46,779 nucleotides of DNA, from assembly GCA_018065985.1 (NCBI GenBank), contig JAGHSF010000057.1:1-46779 (forward strand), given 5' to 3'. This document shows positions 7,558-17,249 of the stretch, piece after piece. The DNA comes from Candidatus Cryptobacteroides choladohippi. Lineage in GTDB: Bacteria; Bacteroidota; Bacteroidia; Bacteroidales; UBA932. The translations under genes were made by a program, and so were the position numbers. The notes beneath the pieces were generated by a model that saw nothing but the letters and a program-made list of their open reading frames with translations, searched no databases and was not told the origin of the DNA. The stretch's first letter is position 1, and each line of letters starts with the position of its first letter.

Positions 7558-8702
7558 GACGTTTTGCCGCCATAGTCTTCCTCCTGCTCGCCTTTGCACA
7601 TGCATGGGCTCAGGACGCATCTTCGCAGCGCAGCCTGAAGGCCAAGCTGGAAAAGGAGATAGCCCTGATCGAGCAGCAGATAAAGGAAAACACAGGCAAG
7701 AATGCCAATGCCATGAACTCGCTGTCGCTGGTCCGCAAGAAGATGTCGGCCAGGGAGGCGCTGGTGCGCGAGAGTGATGCGCAGATCAAGGTTCTCGACG
7801 ATTCCATAAAGGTGCGACAGGACAAGGTGAATGCCCTTCAGGCCCGCATGGACACGATGTCGCTGTACTACAACCGCCTGGTCCGCAATGCCTACAGGAA
7901 CCGTGACGCCCGCGTCTGGTACATGTACATCCTCTCCAGCAGCAACATAGGCCAGGCATCCCGGCGCTACGGGTATCTCCGCAGCCTGTCGGGCCAGATG
8001 AACAGTCAGGCCCGCAAGATCAAGGACACCAAGGCTGAACTTGACAGCCAGCTTGTGGTGCTCAAGGACATGCGCGCCCGCTCCGAGGAGCTGCGCACCT
8101 CACGCCGCAGGGATGTGGATGCGCTCCGCGGCGAGAAGAGCCAGGCAGAGAAGCTCATCGCCCAGCTCGGCCGCGAGAAGTCGAAGTACGAGAAGGAGCT
8201 CAGGGCCAAGCGCCAGAAGATAGTCACGCTGAACAGGGAAATCCAGAAGCTCATCTCCGGCACCACCAAGGCCACCACGAAGGTGGACACAAAGCTGGCC
8301 AGCGAGTTCGAGGCCAACAGGGGGAAGCTCCCGTGGCCCTGCGAAGGGACTGTGCTGGAAGGCTTCGGACAGCATAACCATCACGTCTACAGCAATGTGG
8401 TCATGCCTTTCAACAACGGTGTGAACATCGGTGTGGCCAAGGGAACCCAGGCCAGGGCCGTGTTCAACGGTGAGGTCAAGAAGATAATAGTGATGCCCGG
8501 CTATAACAAGTGCGTGCTGGTTCAGCACGGCAGCTATTTCACGTTCTACTGCAAGCTGGCGTCGGTCAGCGTCAAGGCGGGCGACAAGGTCAAGACCGGC
8601 CAGGTCATCGGGGTCGTCGACACGATAGACGACCAGACGCAGATGCATTTCCAGCTCTGGAAGGGCACGACCCCCCAGGATCCGGAACTCTGGCTGAGAT
8701 AA
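7554..8702 (+). CDS. EnvC-like murein hydrolase activator (degenerate M23/LytM domain)
   Basis: The protein is 382 residues: a signal peptide (AFAHAWAQ), a long coiled coil over about residues 25-250 (KLEKEIALIEQQIKE and later Glu/Lys/Arg-rich helices), and a C-terminal LytM/M23 domain. Active M23 enzymes carry HxxxD and HxH zinc ligands. Here the first site reads NNGVNIG and the last reads MHFQLWKG, so key ligands are missing. This is the pattern of EnvC and NlpD, which activate amidases instead of cutting peptidoglycan themselves. The family role is cell separation in the periplasm. It is translationally coupled to the TPR gene and converges on the phosphopantetheinyl transferase gene. Confidence 0.9.
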   Translation: MRRFAAIVFLLLAFAHAWAQDASSQRSLKAKLEKEIALIEQQIKENTGKNANAMNSLSLVRKKMSAREALVRESDAQIKVLDDSIKVRQDKVNALQARMDTMSLYYNRLVRNAYRNRDARVWYMYILSSSNIGQASRRYGYLRSLSGQMNSQARKIKDTKAELDSQLVVLKDMRARSEELRTSRRRDVDALRGEKSQAEKLIAQLGREKSKYEKELRAKRQKIVTLNREIQKLISGTTKATTKVDTKLASEFEANRGKLPWPCEGTVLEGFGQHNHHVYSNVVMPFNNGVNIGVAKGTQARAVFNGEVKKIIVMPGYNKCVLVQHGSYFTFYCKLASVSVKAGDKVKTGQVIGVVDTIDDQTQMHFQLWKGTTPQDPELWLR

Positions 8703-8718
8703 AAGGGATAAATCGGGA

Positions 8719-9366
8719 TCAGGCTATGACCCAAACGAGAACGTGGCGGTCGAAGGTGATGTAGTTGAGCTCGTACTCTTCTTCGTAGCCATCCTTGTGG
8801 ATGAAAGTGGCTTCGAGCTCGCCCTCTCCGTGTGGACGGAAGTCCTCCACCTCGATCTGCTCGGCAAAATCCACATTGTACACTGAAACCAGTTTGTACA
8901 CTGCTTCCTTGGCACACCAGTAGATTGCCAGCTGCTCGCGACGCTCGTCTGCATCGTCATCGAGGTCGTCCTTCTCTTCCTCTGAAAGGGCCTTCTTCTC
9001 GACAGCTGAGAAATCCCTGTCCAGAGACTCGCAGTCGATGCCGACCTCATCGGTGTCGTTGAGAATGACTGCCACATACTTGGCGGTATGGGTGATGCTG
9101 ATGTTGATGGCGCTGTTCTCGATGTAGGGCTTGCCGTTGTCGTGGTGATTCAGGTATACCTTCTCTTCGAACATTGCATCGAGCAACGCACGCACTGCAA
9201 GCTTCTGCTTGCGGAGCGAGTCACTTTTTATGTAGGAAATTTCCTCCAGCTCGTCTGAAGGGATTGATGATAGTTCGCGAAGTTCTTCTTCGGACTCGGT
9301 GATCTGCCAGACGCCTATCCGCGAGTGGTAGTCGTCATCCAAATCCTTTATGAGATATAGTGCCAT
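8719..9366 (-). CDS. 4'-phosphopantetheinyl transferase superfamily protein
   Basis: This 215-residue enzyme would move the phosphopantetheine arm from CoA to a carrier-protein serine. The family signature is present: VGIDCES with Asp111 and Glu113 for Mg2+ binding, and WCAKEAVYK with Lys153-Glu154. An acidic insertion (EEEKDDLDDDADE, about residues 129-141) lies between them. The length and spacing fit Sfp-type rather than the shorter AcpS type. No polyketide or nonribosomal peptide genes are in the window, so the likely substrate is the fatty acid carrier protein. It is transcribed alone and divergently from mdh. ATG 9366 is the first Met after the promoter. Confidence 0.93.
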   Translation of the reverse strand: MALYLIKDLDDDYHSRIGVWQITESEEELRELSSIPSDELEEISYIKSDSLRKQKLAVRALLDAMFEEKVYLNHHDNGKPYIENSAINISITHTAKYVAVILNDTDEVGIDCESLDRDFSAVEKKALSEEEKDDLDDDADERREQLAIYWCAKEAVYKLVSVYNVDFAEQIEVEDFRPHGEGELEATFIHKDGYEEEYELNYITFDRHVLVWVIA

Positions 9367-9384
9367 AAAATTCTTATAACATCG

Positions 9385-9417
9385 CAAAGATAAATCATTT
9401 TTCGGATATCCCAAAAA
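9385..9417 (-). promoter_or_regulatory. Promoter of the phosphopantetheinyl transferase gene
   Basis: On the minus strand TTTTTG (9412-9417), 19 nt, then TATCTTTG (9385-9392) give a near-ideal Bacteroidota promoter, 18 nt from the ATG. Confidence 0.8.
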
Positions 9418-9431
9418 TTACAGGAATTTAC

Positions 9432-9439
9432 TATCTTTG
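9432..9439 (+). promoter_or_regulatory. -7 promoter element for mdh
   Basis: TATCTTTG lies 36 nt before the mdh ATG and leaves an AT-rich leader of about 30 nt. The -33 element is not clear. Confidence 0.7.
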
Positions 9440-9475
9440 TGCCGTTGTACGCAAATAACTTTAACTCATTATAAG

Positions 9476-10468
9476 ATGAAATTCCTCACAGATGAAAAAT
9501 TGCTCATCGTCGGTGCCGGCGGAATGATCGGCTCCAACATGGCACAGACCGCTCTCATGCTCGGTCTTACTCCCAATGTTTGTCTCTATGATATCTTCGA
9601 GCCCGGTGTTCACGGTGTTGCAGAAGAGATGTATCATTGCGCATTCGAAGGTGCAAACGTTACCTGGACAACCGATCCCGCTGTTGCATTCAAGGATGCA
9701 AAGTACATCATCTCATCAGGTGGCGCACCCCGTAAGGAGGGCATGACCCGTGAGGACCTTCTCAAGGGTAACTGCAAGATCGCCGCAGAGTTCGGTGACC
9801 TCATCAAGACATACTGCCCTGACGTGAAGCACGTGGTTGTGATCTTCAACCCCGCTGACGTCACCGCTCTCACCGCTCTCATCCACTCAGGCCTCAAGCC
9901 CAACCAGCTCACCTCACTTGCAGCTCTCGACTCAACCCGTCTGCAGGAGAACATCGCTGCCGCATGCGGCGTTGCCCAGTACAAGGTGGAGGGTGCCCGC
10001 ACCTACGGCGGACATGGCGAGTCAATGGCTGTATTCGCAAGCAAGACCATGGTTGACGGCAAGCCTCTCGCAGAGTACAACATCGCTCCCGAGAAGTGGG
10101 AGGAGATCAAGCACGACACCATCCAGGGTGGTTCGAAGATCATCAAGCTCCGTGGCCGCAGCTCATTCCAGAGCCCTGCATATCAGGCTGTCAAGATGAT
10201 CGAGGCTTCCATGGGCGGCGCAGAGTTCAACTGGCCTGCAGGATGCTATGTAAACTGCGACAAGTGCGGCTTCAAGAACGTCATGATGGCAATGCCTTCG
10301 ACAATCAATGCCGACGGTGTCCACTTCACAGCTCCCGAGGGAACAGCTGAGGAGATGGAGGCACTCCAGGCTTCTTACCAGCACCTCATCAAGATGCGCG
10401 AGGAGATCATCGCTCTCGGTATCATCCCCGCAGTCGAGGAATGGACGAAGGTCAATCCCAATCTTTAA
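9476..10468 (+). CDS. mdh: Malate dehydrogenase
   Basis: The protein is 330 residues and belongs to the lactate/malate dehydrogenase superfamily. The NAD-binding motif VGAGGMIG is near residue 12-19. The mobile loop with substrate arginines reads APRKEGMTREDLL, and the catalytic His lies in GGHGESM. It interconverts malate and oxaloacetate in the cytoplasm, part of the reductive branch used in succinate/propionate formation by anaerobic Bacteroidales. Codon use is strongly biased to few codons, as for a highly expressed gene. It is a single-gene unit with its own promoter and terminator. Confidence 0.95.
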   Translation: MKFLTDEKLLIVGAGGMIGSNMAQTALMLGLTPNVCLYDIFEPGVHGVAEEMYHCAFEGANVTWTTDPAVAFKDAKYIISSGGAPRKEGMTREDLLKGNCKIAAEFGDLIKTYCPDVKHVVVIFNPADVTALTALIHSGLKPNQLTSLAALDSTRLQENIAAACGVAQYKVEGARTYGGHGESMAVFASKTMVDGKPLAEYNIAPEKWEEIKHDTIQGGSKIIKLRGRSSFQSPAYQAVKMIEASMGGAEFNWPAGCYVNCDKCGFKNVMMAMPSTINADGVHFTAPEGTAEEMEALQASYQHLIKMREEIIALGIIPAVEEWTKVNPNL

Positions 10469-10490
10469 TCGATTGATTCCACATATGGGT

Positions 10491-10519
10491 CGGGCGGCTT
10501 CGGTCGCCCGGCTTTTTTT
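10491..10519 (+). terminator. Intrinsic terminator of mdh
   Basis: A GC-rich 8-bp stem (10491-10498 with 10503-10510) with a TTCG tetraloop is followed by seven T. Confidence 0.92.
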
Positions 10520-10521
10520 AT

Positions 10522-10529
10522 TATATTTG
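10522..10529 (+). promoter_or_regulatory. -7 promoter element for the aldose epimerase gene
   Basis: TATATTTG matches TAnnTTTG and lies directly after the mdh terminator, 24 nt before the ATG at 10554. A convincing -33 element is not visible. Confidence 0.6.
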
Positions 10530-10553
10530 AGGAATTAACCAAGAGCAATTCAT

Positions 10554-11456
10554 ATGAAGATCAGCAACGGAACAATCGAGGTTGAGGCTTCCGCCCACGG
10601 CGCCGAGCTTCTCAGCATAAGGAAAGATGGAACAGAGTACGTATGGCAGGGCGATCCCAGGTTCTGGGGAAGACATGCCCCGGTGCTCTTTCCGATAGTC
10701 GGAAAGGTATGGAACGACGAATACAGGGTGGACGGGAAGGCCTTCCATCTTACGCAGCACGGCTTTGCCCGCGACATGGACTTTGAGCAGCTTCCTCAGG
10801 AGTGCCCCTCGAAGATGGCCTTCAGACTCGGATCGGACGAGCACACACGCAGCCTGTTCCCTTATGATTTCGAGCTCACGGTCGAGTATGAGCTTGACGG
10901 GAACACGGTCACCAAGCGCGATATCGTCAGGAATGCCGGGAATGTTCCGATGTACTATATGATAGGCAACCATCCTGCATTCCTGTACAAGGACTTCGAC
11001 CCTTCCGACAAGGTGCATGGCTACGCCTGCTACTACAACGGCACGCAGCTGCTCAGGAACATGATGCTTTCCCCTCTTACCGAACATGGCGCCCTCAGGC
11101 ACGAGAAGACTCTGTTCACGCTGCCCTCCGGTGTTCAGGAACTCAAGGCCGACACCTTCGACGACGACGCACTGGTATTCGAGAACTCGCAGATCGACAT
11201 GGTCGTGCTGCTCGACAAGGACCAGAATCCATATCTTGCCGTCAACTTCCCTGCAGCCCAGACCCTCGGCATCTGGTCTTCGAAGGGCAAGAATGCCCCC
11301 TTCGTATGCATCGAGCCCTGGAACGGCCTGACCGATCCTGAGGGATTCGATGGCGATATAGCCGAGCGCACATGGATACAGTGCCTCGAACCCGGGGCGG
11401 AATCGGTGTACGAGTATACGGTAGCGGTGCTCACCTGCACTGCTCAGGACGAATAG
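10554..11456 (+). CDS. Aldose 1-epimerase family protein (LacX-like)
   Basis: The 300-residue cytoplasmic protein has the galactose mutarotase-like fold. Characteristic segments are HAPVLFPIVGKVW, QHGFARDMDF with a catalytic-type His, GNHPAF, and CIEPWNG with the Glu that serves as the base. The length and these motifs fit the LacX/YeaD-like subgroup better than GalM. It would speed the alpha/beta interconversion of a free sugar. The downstream GH116 glycosidase gene follows after 25 nt in the same direction, so the pair may handle sugar released from glycosides. Confidence 0.9.
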   Translation: MKISNGTIEVEASAHGAELLSIRKDGTEYVWQGDPRFWGRHAPVLFPIVGKVWNDEYRVDGKAFHLTQHGFARDMDFEQLPQECPSKMAFRLGSDEHTRSLFPYDFELTVEYELDGNTVTKRDIVRNAGNVPMYYMIGNHPAFLYKDFDPSDKVHGYACYYNGTQLLRNMMLSPLTEHGALRHEKTLFTLPSGVQELKADTFDDDALVFENSQIDMVVLLDKDQNPYLAVNFPAAQTLGIWSSKGKNAPFVCIEPWNGLTDPEGFDGDIAERTWIQCLEPGAESVYEYTVAVLTCTAQDE

Positions 11457-11481
11457 AACAGCGGAACCGAAATATCTCCCT

Positions 11482-14034
11482 ATGAAGAAAATTACTGCAA
11501 TCCTTGCGTCACTGGCGCTCTGTGCCGCCCTTGATGCCCAGCCCTGGCAACCCAGGCCATGGCCCGTACTCACAAGCTATGACTCTGCACATCTGCAGCG
11601 TGTCACCCTGCCTCTGGGAGGCATAGGCACCGGAACGGTCTCTCTAGGCGGACGCGGCGAGCTCCGGGACTGGGAGATAATGAATGTGCCGGGCAAGGGC
11701 TTCAGCACCATCAGGGACGGCAACGATGCTCCGTTCTTTGCAATATACACCCGCACTGCAAGCGAAGGGGAGAAGACCAGACTGCTTGCCGGACCGCTCT
11801 ACCCCCAGGAATACCTCAACTGCGAGGGCCAGCCGGTCAACCACCATGGCCTGCCGCGCTTCCGCCATGCCTCGTTCGACGCCGCATATCCCTTCGGGCA
11901 GGTCAATCTCTCCGACGATGCCATGCCGGTGAAGGTCAGGGTCAAGGGCTTCAACCCCCTTGTCCCCGGTGACACCGAGGCCAGCAGCCTTCCCCTTGCC
12001 GTGCTCAGCTATGAGGTCACCAATACCGCGGGCGAACCCGTTGAGGTGTCGGTCTGCGGTTCCATCCGCAATTTCGTGGGCAGGGACGGCAGAGAGAACG
12101 ATACGAACGGCTACGGCTACAACAATCCCACGGGTGCCGCTGACAACAGGAACGAGTACAGGGAGAACCCTTCCGCAGGGCTGAAGGGCCTGTATTTCTA
12201 TTCGGAAGGAGTGGATGAGAAGCACCCCGCCTGGGGCAACTTCTCCCTCGTGACCGATTCCGACCAGGTTGTTTCCTACAGGACCTTCTCGGTCGACAAT
12301 TCGTGGGCCAACAGCATCCTGAACTTCTGGGATGACCTCAGCGACGACGGCGTCATCTCCAACCCTGTGGCCAATGTGCGTCATTCGGTGGGCAATGACC
12401 AGGACCCCATGGGCTCCCTTGCCGTCAAGTCGACCCTCGCTCCCGGCGAGTCGAAGGTCTTCAACTTCTACCTGGTCTGGAACTTCCCCAACAGGATTGC
12501 ATGGGCCTGGAACAACAAGATCGTAGGCAACTTCTACAGCCGGCAGTATCCCGATTCCTGGGATGCGGCATCGAGGATCGTTCCTTTCATGGATGCATAC
12601 GAGGGCAGGACGCTGGCATTCGTGAACGCCCTGCTGTCGTCATCTTACCCTGGCTCCATCAAGGAGGCAGCACTCTACAATCTCAATGTTCTCCGCTCCC
12701 AGACGGTCTTCCGCATCGCCGACGGTCATATGATGGGATGGGAGGGCGTCATGGACAGGTTCGGCGCGTGCATGGGTTCCTGCACTCACGTGTGGAACTA
12801 TGAGACCGCGACAGCATTCCTGTTCCCCGAGCTCGCAAGGACAATGCGCGACGTGGAGTTCAACATCTCCCTGCATGACGACGGCGCCATGGCATTCCGC
12901 ACCGAACTGCCTCTGGACTCTGACCAGAACCGCAGCACCGCTGCAGACGGCCAGCTCGGATGCATAATGAAACTCTACCGCGAGTGGCAGCTCTGCGGCA
13001 GCAGCGACTACCTTGCTTCATATTGGGAGCAGTGCAAGCGCGCCCTCTCATATGCCTGGACCGAAGGCGGATGGGATGCCAACGAGGACGGAATCATGGA
13101 AGGTTCGCAGCACAACACCATGGATGTGAACTACTTCGGCCCCAACAGCCAGATGACATTCTGGTACATGGGTGCCCTGCGTGCAGCCGAGCAGATGGCC
13201 CTTGCCATGAAGGACAAGGCCTTTGCAAGGAAATGCCACGCCATCTTCGAGAAGGCATCGGCCTATGCCGACGGAGTCCTCTTCAACGGCGAGTACTATG
13301 AGCATAAGATAACCGATCCCGAGACCTTCGAGTTCCTTCCCGAGGACTCCGACAGGATCCCTCCTTTCCAGCTTGGAAAGGCCTGCCTGGTGGACCAGCT
13401 GGTCGGCCAGTACATGGCACATATCTGCGGCCTGGGCTATCTTGCCAGCAAGGACAACATACGCACCACGATGCAGAGCATATTGAAGTACAACTATCAC
13501 GAGAACCTGTACGGCCACTTCAACAACATGCGAACCTATCTCTTCGAGGATGAGGCCGGCATGCTGATGGCCGCATGGCCCAAGGGGCGCCTGGAGGTCC
13601 CGTTCCCTTATTTCAACGAATCGATGACCGGCTTCGAGTACACAGCGGCAACGGGCATGATATACGAGGGAATGGTGGATGAAGGCGTCAGGTGCGTCAG
13701 CTCCATCCGTGCCCGCTTTGACGGTGCCAAGCGCAATCCTTTCAGCGAGCCCGAATGCGGCCACCACTATGCGAGGTCCATGGCCAGCTGGTCGACAGTC
13801 CTGGCATACAGCGACTTCCATTACTCGGGAGTGGACAGGACCATGTCCATCACCGGCAAGCCCGGAACGTGGTTCTGGAGCGTAGGCACTGCATGGGGAA
13901 CCGTGACCAATGAAAACGGCAAGACCACCCTCGAAGTGATCGAAGGCGGTCTTGAGCTCGGTTCATTCCGGTCAGGGGACCGTGTATGGAAGAAGAAGAT
14001 CTCCCTCTCTGCGGGGGAGTCCTTCTCTTTCTAG
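11482..14034 (+). CDS. GH116 family glycosidase (beta-glucosidase/glucosylceramidase-like)
   Basis: The protein is 850 residues with a signal peptide (to about residue 19), an N-terminal beta-sandwich and a C-terminal (alpha/alpha)6 catalytic domain. GH116 includes human GBA2 and bacterial beta-glucosidases. The likely nucleophile is Glu441 in HVWNYETATAF, and the likely acid/base is Asp548 in QHNTMDVNYFG; both match the family pattern of a Glu in a Tyr-Glu pair and a Thr-x-Asp. The protein is probably periplasmic or exposed. Substrate could be a beta-glucoside, glucosylceramide or xyloside; the sequence does not decide. Its stop overlaps that of the convergent protease gene in the sequence CTAG. 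Confidence 0.88.
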   Translation: MKKITAILASLALCAALDAQPWQPRPWPVLTSYDSAHLQRVTLPLGGIGTGTVSLGGRGELRDWEIMNVPGKGFSTIRDGNDAPFFAIYTRTASEGEKTRLLAGPLYPQEYLNCEGQPVNHHGLPRFRHASFDAAYPFGQVNLSDDAMPVKVRVKGFNPLVPGDTEASSLPLAVLSYEVTNTAGEPVEVSVCGSIRNFVGRDGRENDTNGYGYNNPTGAADNRNEYRENPSAGLKGLYFYSEGVDEKHPAWGNFSLVTDSDQVVSYRTFSVDNSWANSILNFWDDLSDDGVISNPVANVRHSVGNDQDPMGSLAVKSTLAPGESKVFNFYLVWNFPNRIAWAWNNKIVGNFYSRQYPDSWDAASRIVPFMDAYEGRTLAFVNALLSSSYPGSIKEAALYNLNVLRSQTVFRIADGHMMGWEGVMDRFGACMGSCTHVWNYETATAFLFPELARTMRDVEFNISLHDDGAMAFRTELPLDSDQNRSTAADGQLGCIMKLYREWQLCGSSDYLASYWEQCKRALSYAWTEGGWDANEDGIMEGSQHNTMDVNYFGPNSQMTFWYMGALRAAEQMALAMKDKAFARKCHAIFEKASAYADGVLFNGEYYEHKITDPETFEFLPEDSDRIPPFQLGKACLVDQLVGQYMAHICGLGYLASKDNIRTTMQSILKYNYHENLYGHFNNMRTYLFEDEAGMLMAAWPKGRLEVPFPYFNESMTGFEYTAATGMIYEGMVDEGVRCVSSIRARFDGAKRNPFSEPECGHHYARSMASWSTVLAYSDFHYSGVDRTMSITGKPGTWFWSVGTAWGTVTNENGKTTLEVIEGGLELGSFRSGDRVWKKKISLSAGESFSF

Positions 14035-17000
14035 TCTATTTCCTTCAGCAGTTCCTCCACGGCAGCCCTCAACTGTGAGTCCTCTCCCTTGACCACGGTC
14101 TCGGGAGAGTTGAGGACATAGATGTCGGGTTCGAGCTGCAGTCCCTCGAGGTATTCGCCCTCTTCGGTGCGGTAGCCTATCACCGGCACGCCGAAGATGA
14201 GAGAGGGGTCCTGCATCGTTATCCAGTTCACGCTGCTCATCGTGCCCGGGACAGGTGCGCCCACGAGCTTTCCTATCTTCATGTGGCTGTAAACCCAGGG
14301 TGTTCCGTGCGCGTTGCTGTAGTTGGCCTCGCACTGCAGCATGATGCTGGGCTTGTTCCAGCGCCGGCTGGGCATGTCGCAGGTCTCGCGTCCGCGGATG
14401 ACCTGTGTCAGGTACTTCTTGCCGCTGAAGAGGACCTCGATGTCCTCGTGCATGCGTCCTCCGCCATTGAAGCGAGTGTCTATCACTATGCCTTCGCACT
14501 TGTTGTACTTGCCGAGGATATCGGAATACATGGGGCGGAAGCTGCCGTCGTTCATCTGCCTGATGTGCACGTAGCCAAGGCGGCCGCCAGACCATTTCTC
14601 GACGTCGGCGGCGCGCTGCCTTATCCAGCGCCTGTAGAGCAGGTCATTCATGGCTGAAGCCTTGATGGGGATGACGACTTCGTCCTTGCCGCCCTTGATG
14701 CCCACGAGGGTTTTCCTGCCTTCCTGGCCCATCAGCAGCATGCTGATGTCCTGCCCGGCGGTAATCTCCTGGCCGTTGATATGGGTGATGACGTCGCCGG
14801 CCTTGAGCTTGAGCTGCGCATGGTCGAATGGGCCGTCCTTCACCACTTCGGCGACCTTCAGTCCCTCGCCCGTCCAGCCAAGGTCGAAGAGCAGACCTAG
14901 CGATGCGGTGGCCTGCTTTGCGCCGCTGGCATAGTACCTGCTTCCGGAGTGTGACACGTTGAGCTCGCCGAGCAGTTCGCTGAGCAGTTCGGCGAAGTCG
15001 TAGTTGTTGGAGATGTGGGGGAGGAACTTGCGGTATGCTGCGGTCATGGTCTCCCAGTCGCAGCCGTTCATGTCTTCACGGAAGATGCGCTTTTCCGCCT
15101 CGCGGCACACATAGTTGTACATGTACTCGCGTTCGGCTTCGTGGTCAAGCTTCAGCTCGGCCTCGTAGCTGATGGCGGTCAGCTTGTCTCCGTCGAGTTT
15201 CCTGAGCTTGCTGCCCAGCAGGAAGATGGTCTTGCCGTCGCCGCTGGTGGCAAAGCGGCCGCTGCCGGCAGCCTTCGACACCAGTCTGGTCTCCTTCTTG
15301 CGGAGGTCCATCTTCCAGAGGTCCATGCCGCTCTCGAACGATGAGAGGTAGTAGAGGGTCTCGCCGTTCTTTGTTATGATGGCGTCTCCCAGGCTGCTGC
15401 TGTTGGGCGTGATGCGGACGATCCTGTCCTGGATGCCGTCGAGCTCCACTGTGATATCCTTGCTCTTGGACTTCTTGTCATCCTTGGCCTTGTCATCCTT
15501 GGCCTCGCCGTCCTTGGCTTCGTCCTTCTTTTTCCTGTCAAGTTCCTGCAGGAGCTCGCAGTCCTCCTTGCTCAGGCGGAACCTGTCGTAGGCATCCTGG
15601 TTCACAAAGCAGAGGAAGAGGTCCTCCTGGGACCCCCAGGACGCGTGGGCGCGCATGCCGTATATCTCGCTCGAGAACATGATGGCGTTGCCGTCCATCA
15701 CCCAGCGGGGATTGCCTTTCATGTAGCCGCTGCAGGTGAGGTTGGTTATCTCTCCGCCCTTGGAGCTCACAAGGCCCAGATCATAATAGGGATCGTGGCC
15801 GTTGGGGTTGTATTCTATCACGAACCACTTGCCGTCGGGACTCCACCTGTAGTCGAATCCGCCTGACTGGCTGAACCAGGTGCTGCCGTCGGTGACCTGA
15901 CGCACGGCCTTGCTCTTGAGGTCCATCACCATGAGTTTCGTGCGGTCCTGGATGAATGCTATCTCCTTTCCGTCGGGCGAGAAGCAGGGGTTGCTGCGCT
16001 CGATGCCATGGTCGGGAATCAGGGCCTCTTCGTCGATGATGGTGGCGTTCGGGAAGTTGGGGTCCTCCTTGCGGCCTATCTTTGCCATGTAAAGCTGTGA
16101 GAGACCGTCGCGCTCGCTGGCATAGACGAGGCTGCGGTTGTCGCTGCCGAAGTCCACGCTGCGTTCTGCCGCTGCGGTGTGGGTGATCTGTCTGGTGGTG
16201 CTGTATTCGACGGAAGTGACAAACACTTCGCCGCGCTCGATGAACGCTATCTGCTTGCCATCGGGGCTTGCCGCTGCGCCGGTCGCACCTGAGCTGAGCT
16301 TCATGATCTCCGGCGCATTCTCCTCGTCAAGGGTGAGGTCGATCGTGACCTTCTGCGGTCTGCCGTCCGGCCTCATGGTGTAGATCTCACCGTCCCAGGT
16401 GAAGCAGAGGGTCCCTCCGCCCTCGGAGAGAAAGCGTACGGGGTGGGTGTCGAAGCTGGTCACCTGCCTCCATCTTTCGGGATCGGACGGGGTGAGGGGA
16501 AGCGACCATACGTTCATGGTCCCGCCCTTCTCGCTGAGGATGTATGCCGATCTGCCGTCGGCCGCCAGTACGGGATTGCGGTCCTCGCCCGGGCGGTTCG
16601 TAAGGTTCGTGTGCCTGCCGCTGGCCGTGTCGTAGCGCCAGATGTCGCGCGTGATGGATGATGTGTGGTGCTTTCGCCATTCATCCTCACCGCCCTTGCG
16701 GTCCTGATACAGGAAGAAGCTGCCGTCGGGGCTGTAGCTGATCATCTCGGCAGGAGTGCCGAGCAGCTGCACAGACTTGCCTCCCTCTGTGGGGACGGCG
16801 TACACTTCAGTGAGCGATGCGGTAGGGAAGAGGGCGCTTTCGGCAGGGTCCTGGATGGATGCGCTGAAGAGCACCTGCCTGCCGTCGGGTGTGAATGCCG
16901 AGGGGATCTCACCGGCGGAGTTGAACGTGAGACGGGTGGCGCTGCCGCCGGCCGAGGGCATGATGAAAATGTCGTTGCCACCGTAGCGGTCGCTCGCGAA

Positions 17001-17237
17001 TGCCAGTTCCGTGCCGTCGGGGCTCCATATCGGGCAGGACTCGTAGCTGTCCTGCGTCGTCAGCCTCTTTGCGGTTCCGCCGCTTGTGGGCACAGACCAG
17101 ATGTCGCCTTTGTAGCAGAATGCTATCTGTGTTCCGTCAGGTGATATCTTTACGTCCCTGAGCCACATGGGCGTGATGCCGCCTGCAGTGATGGATGCAG
17201 CTGCAAGCATGCATATGAGTGCAATGTGTTTCTTCAT
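14031..17237 (-). CDS. Tricorn-protease-like S41 family peptidase
   Basis: The protein is 1068 residues: signal peptide (about 1-19), WD40/PD40-type propeller repeats (many SPDG turns, residues 25-560), a Lys/Asp-rich linker (about 570-600), a second domain, a PDZ domain (about 770-860) and the S41 catalytic domain. The segment IDTRFNGGG and the nucleophile region CEANYSNAHG (Ser at about 974) match tricorn homologues. Tricorn enzymes degrade peptides; this one is predicted to be periplasmic. The linker has a repeated EAKD/DKAKD pattern that may vary in length. A small candidate ORF and the phosphodiesterase gene lie upstream on the same strand and may share its transcript. Confidence 0.93.
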   Translation of the reverse strand: MKKHIALICMLAAASITAGGITPMWLRDVKISPDGTQIAFCYKGDIWSVPTSGGTAKRLTTQDSYESCPIWSPDGTELAFASDRYGGNDIFIMPSAGGSATRLTFNSAGEIPSAFTPDGRQVLFSASIQDPAESALFPTASLTEVYAVPTEGGKSVQLLGTPAEMISYSPDGSFFLYQDRKGGEDEWRKHHTSSITRDIWRYDTASGRHTNLTNRPGEDRNPVLAADGRSAYILSEKGGTMNVWSLPLTPSDPERWRQVTSFDTHPVRFLSEGGGTLCFTWDGEIYTMRPDGRPQKVTIDLTLDEENAPEIMKLSSGATGAAASPDGKQIAFIERGEVFVTSVEYSTTRQITHTAAAERSVDFGSDNRSLVYASERDGLSQLYMAKIGRKEDPNFPNATIIDEEALIPDHGIERSNPCFSPDGKEIAFIQDRTKLMVMDLKSKAVRQVTDGSTWFSQSGGFDYRWSPDGKWFVIEYNPNGHDPYYDLGLVSSKGGEITNLTCSGYMKGNPRWVMDGNAIMFSSEIYGMRAHASWGSQEDLFLCFVNQDAYDRFRLSKEDCELLQELDRKKKDEAKDGEAKDDKAKDDKKSKSKDITVELDGIQDRIVRITPNSSSLGDAIITKNGETLYYLSSFESGMDLWKMDLRKKETRLVSKAAGSGRFATSGDGKTIFLLGSKLRKLDGDKLTAISYEAELKLDHEAEREYMYNYVCREAEKRIFREDMNGCDWETMTAAYRKFLPHISNNYDFAELLSELLGELNVSHSGSRYYASGAKQATASLGLLFDLGWTGEGLKVAEVVKDGPFDHAQLKLKAGDVITHINGQEITAGQDISMLLMGQEGRKTLVGIKGGKDEVVIPIKASAMNDLLYRRWIRQRAADVEKWSGGRLGYVHIRQMNDGSFRPMYSDILGKYNKCEGIVIDTRFNGGGRMHEDIEVLFSGKKYLTQVIRGRETCDMPSRRWNKPSIMLQCEANYSNAHGTPWVYSHMKIGKLVGAPVPGTMSSVNWITMQDPSLIFGVPVIGYRTEEGEYLEGLQLEPDIYVLNSPETVVKGEDSQLRAAVEELLKEID

Positions 17238-17249
17238 ATATCCGTTTCT

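Noticed and set aside
6421..7620. Long open frame on the minus strand opposite the TPR gene
   Set aside because: It shadows a gene with a signal peptide and TPR repeats. It has no family pattern, and G/C-rich third positions create long antisense frames here.
15455..15545. Short repeats of the EAKD/DKAKD type as possible CRISPR or tandem array
   Set aside because: They are in-frame codon repeats in the Lys/Asp-rich linker of the protease, with no regular spacers.
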